Assembly (NCBI GenBank): GCA_035639875.1
Contig: DASQXE010000104.1
Location: 1-6,057, forward strand
DNA from: JAIBJP01 sp035639875
Lineage (GTDB): Bacteria; Actinomycetota; Thermoleophilia; Gaiellales; Gaiellaceae
Direction of reading: 5' to 3'
Length of the DNA stretch: 6,057 nt
Shown here: positions 5,538 to 6,057 of the stretch, piece after piece
Layout of the letters: each line of letters begins with the position of its first letter
Position numbering within the stretch: the stretch's first letter is position 1
Notes under the pieces: model-generated
Databases searched by the model: none
Seen by the model: the letters and a program-made list of their open reading frames with translations, nothing else
What the model was told of the DNA's origin: nothing
Program-made: the position numbers and the translations under genes

Positions 5538-6057
5538 TCAGGCGAGCTCGCGTGCCCGCGCGAGCAGCGCCGCCTCGGCGGCAGCCTCGCGCTCCCGTGC
5601 CGTCTCGCTCCAGCTCTCGTGCGCGACGAGGGTCGCGTCGATCCCGTCCAGCATCTCGGCCATCGCGGCCTCGGACGACGAGCCCGTCTGCCGGCGAGCG
5701 GCGACGCCCGCCGCGGGGTCGAGCGCATCACGAAGCGTCGCCTCGTCGAGCTCGACCGGCCTGCCGATTGTGGCCTCGGCCGCCGCGGCAAGGCGGTGCG
5801 GCGTCAGCTGCGACGGCGGCTCGCCGGTTTCGACGAGGTCGCGAACGGCGCGCCCGACGACCTTGTGCGCGCTGCGGTAGTCGATCTCTCCCGTCAGGGC
5901 AAGGACGTCGGCGACGTCGGCGGCGGTGACAAAGCTCTCGCGCGCGATTTGCTCGAAGCGCTCCGGCCGCAGCTCGATGCCCTCCAGGACCGACGCGGTC
6001 AGACGGGCAATCGCCACCGCCTCGTCGAGCGCGCGCGGGACGGTGCCGTTGAGGAGG
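5538..6057 (-). CDS. Argininosuccinate lyase-like protein, C-terminal part (N-terminus beyond window)
   Basis: 172 residues of an open frame that enters from the right edge (LLNGTVPRALDEAVAIARL) and ends at TGA 5538; the GTG at 6017 is internal. LNGTVPRALDEA and the helix after it match the central region of argininosuccinate lyases. TAADVADVLALTGEIDYR followed by SAHKVVGRAVRDL (about residues 44-74 of the visible part) matches the ArgH C-terminal signature 'TDLADYLV.kGvpFR.AH..VG'. RRQTGSSSEAAM corresponds to the ArgH end motif 'R...GGTAPe.V'. In the family the enzyme splits argininosuccinate into arginine and fumarate in the cytoplasm as a tetramer. The catalytic serine loop (GSSxMPxKxN) lies outside the window. 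The sequence diverges from typical ArgH (DVLALTGEIDYR for the usual pattern; GSSSE for GGTAP), so it may be a paralogue acting on another argininosuccinate-like substrate. The last 25 residues are Ala/Glu/Arg-rich. No arg genes are nearby in the window. Confidence 0.82.
   Translation of the reverse strand, partial: LLNGTVPRALDEAVAIARLTASVLEGIELRPERFEQIARESFVTAADVADVLALTGEIDYRSAHKVVGRAVRDLVETGEPPSQLTPHRLAAAAEATIGRPVELDEATLRDALDPAAGVAARRQTGSSSEAAMAEMLDGIDATLVAHESWSETAREREAAAEAALLARARELA

Noticed and set aside
5342..5929. Plus-strand open frame of 195 codons opposite the lyase-like gene
   Set aside because: Extremely Arg/Pro/Ser-rich shadow of the minus-strand lyase frame.

Overview
High-GC chromosomal DNA, most likely from an actinomycete. 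The AfsR/SARP-type regulator with a GTG start, the weak or absent Shine-Dalgarno sites on several genes, and the look of the small secreted proteins suggest a deep-branching group such as Thermoleophilia (inference; no marker gene is present). Genes are short, mostly single units, and change strand often. I see no tRNA, rRNA, CRISPR array, transposase or phage gene.

Left third (1-2564): a large regulator on the minus strand, cut by the left edge, has a winged-helix domain, a BTAD domain and then UspA-like domains. It is divergent from a small secreted protein (1413-1895). The 71-base gap between them holds an 11-bp-period direct repeat of the type SARP regulators bind. A strong bidirectional hairpin (1899-1930) separates that gene from a convergent, unrecognised secreted protein (1935-2564, minus).

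Middle (2565-4120): a short divergent gap carries a perfect 14-bp palindrome and leads to a calycin/DUF1579-like protein (2662-3210, plus). This converges on an AraC-family regulator (3266-4120, minus).

Right third (4185-5373) looks like a scar made of broken genes: a DHFR/RibD-like reductase gene with one frameshift, a roughly 60-residue piece of a SigJ-type sigma factor lacking both ends, and the C-terminal part of an NAD-dependent epimerase/SDR gene with another frameshift. Both frameshifts lie in short C/G runs, so sequencing or assembly error must be excluded. The missing ends of the sigma and epimerase genes are better explained by deletion or rearrangement.

After a non-coding stretch with two hairpins (5374-5537), the window ends in the C-terminal part of an argininosuccinate lyase-like protein (minus, cut by the right edge).

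No pathway links these genes. I did not find a convincing new multi-gene system. The most interesting points are the BTAD-Usp regulator with its candidate operator, the palindrome in the second divergent gap, and the scar of three damaged genes.
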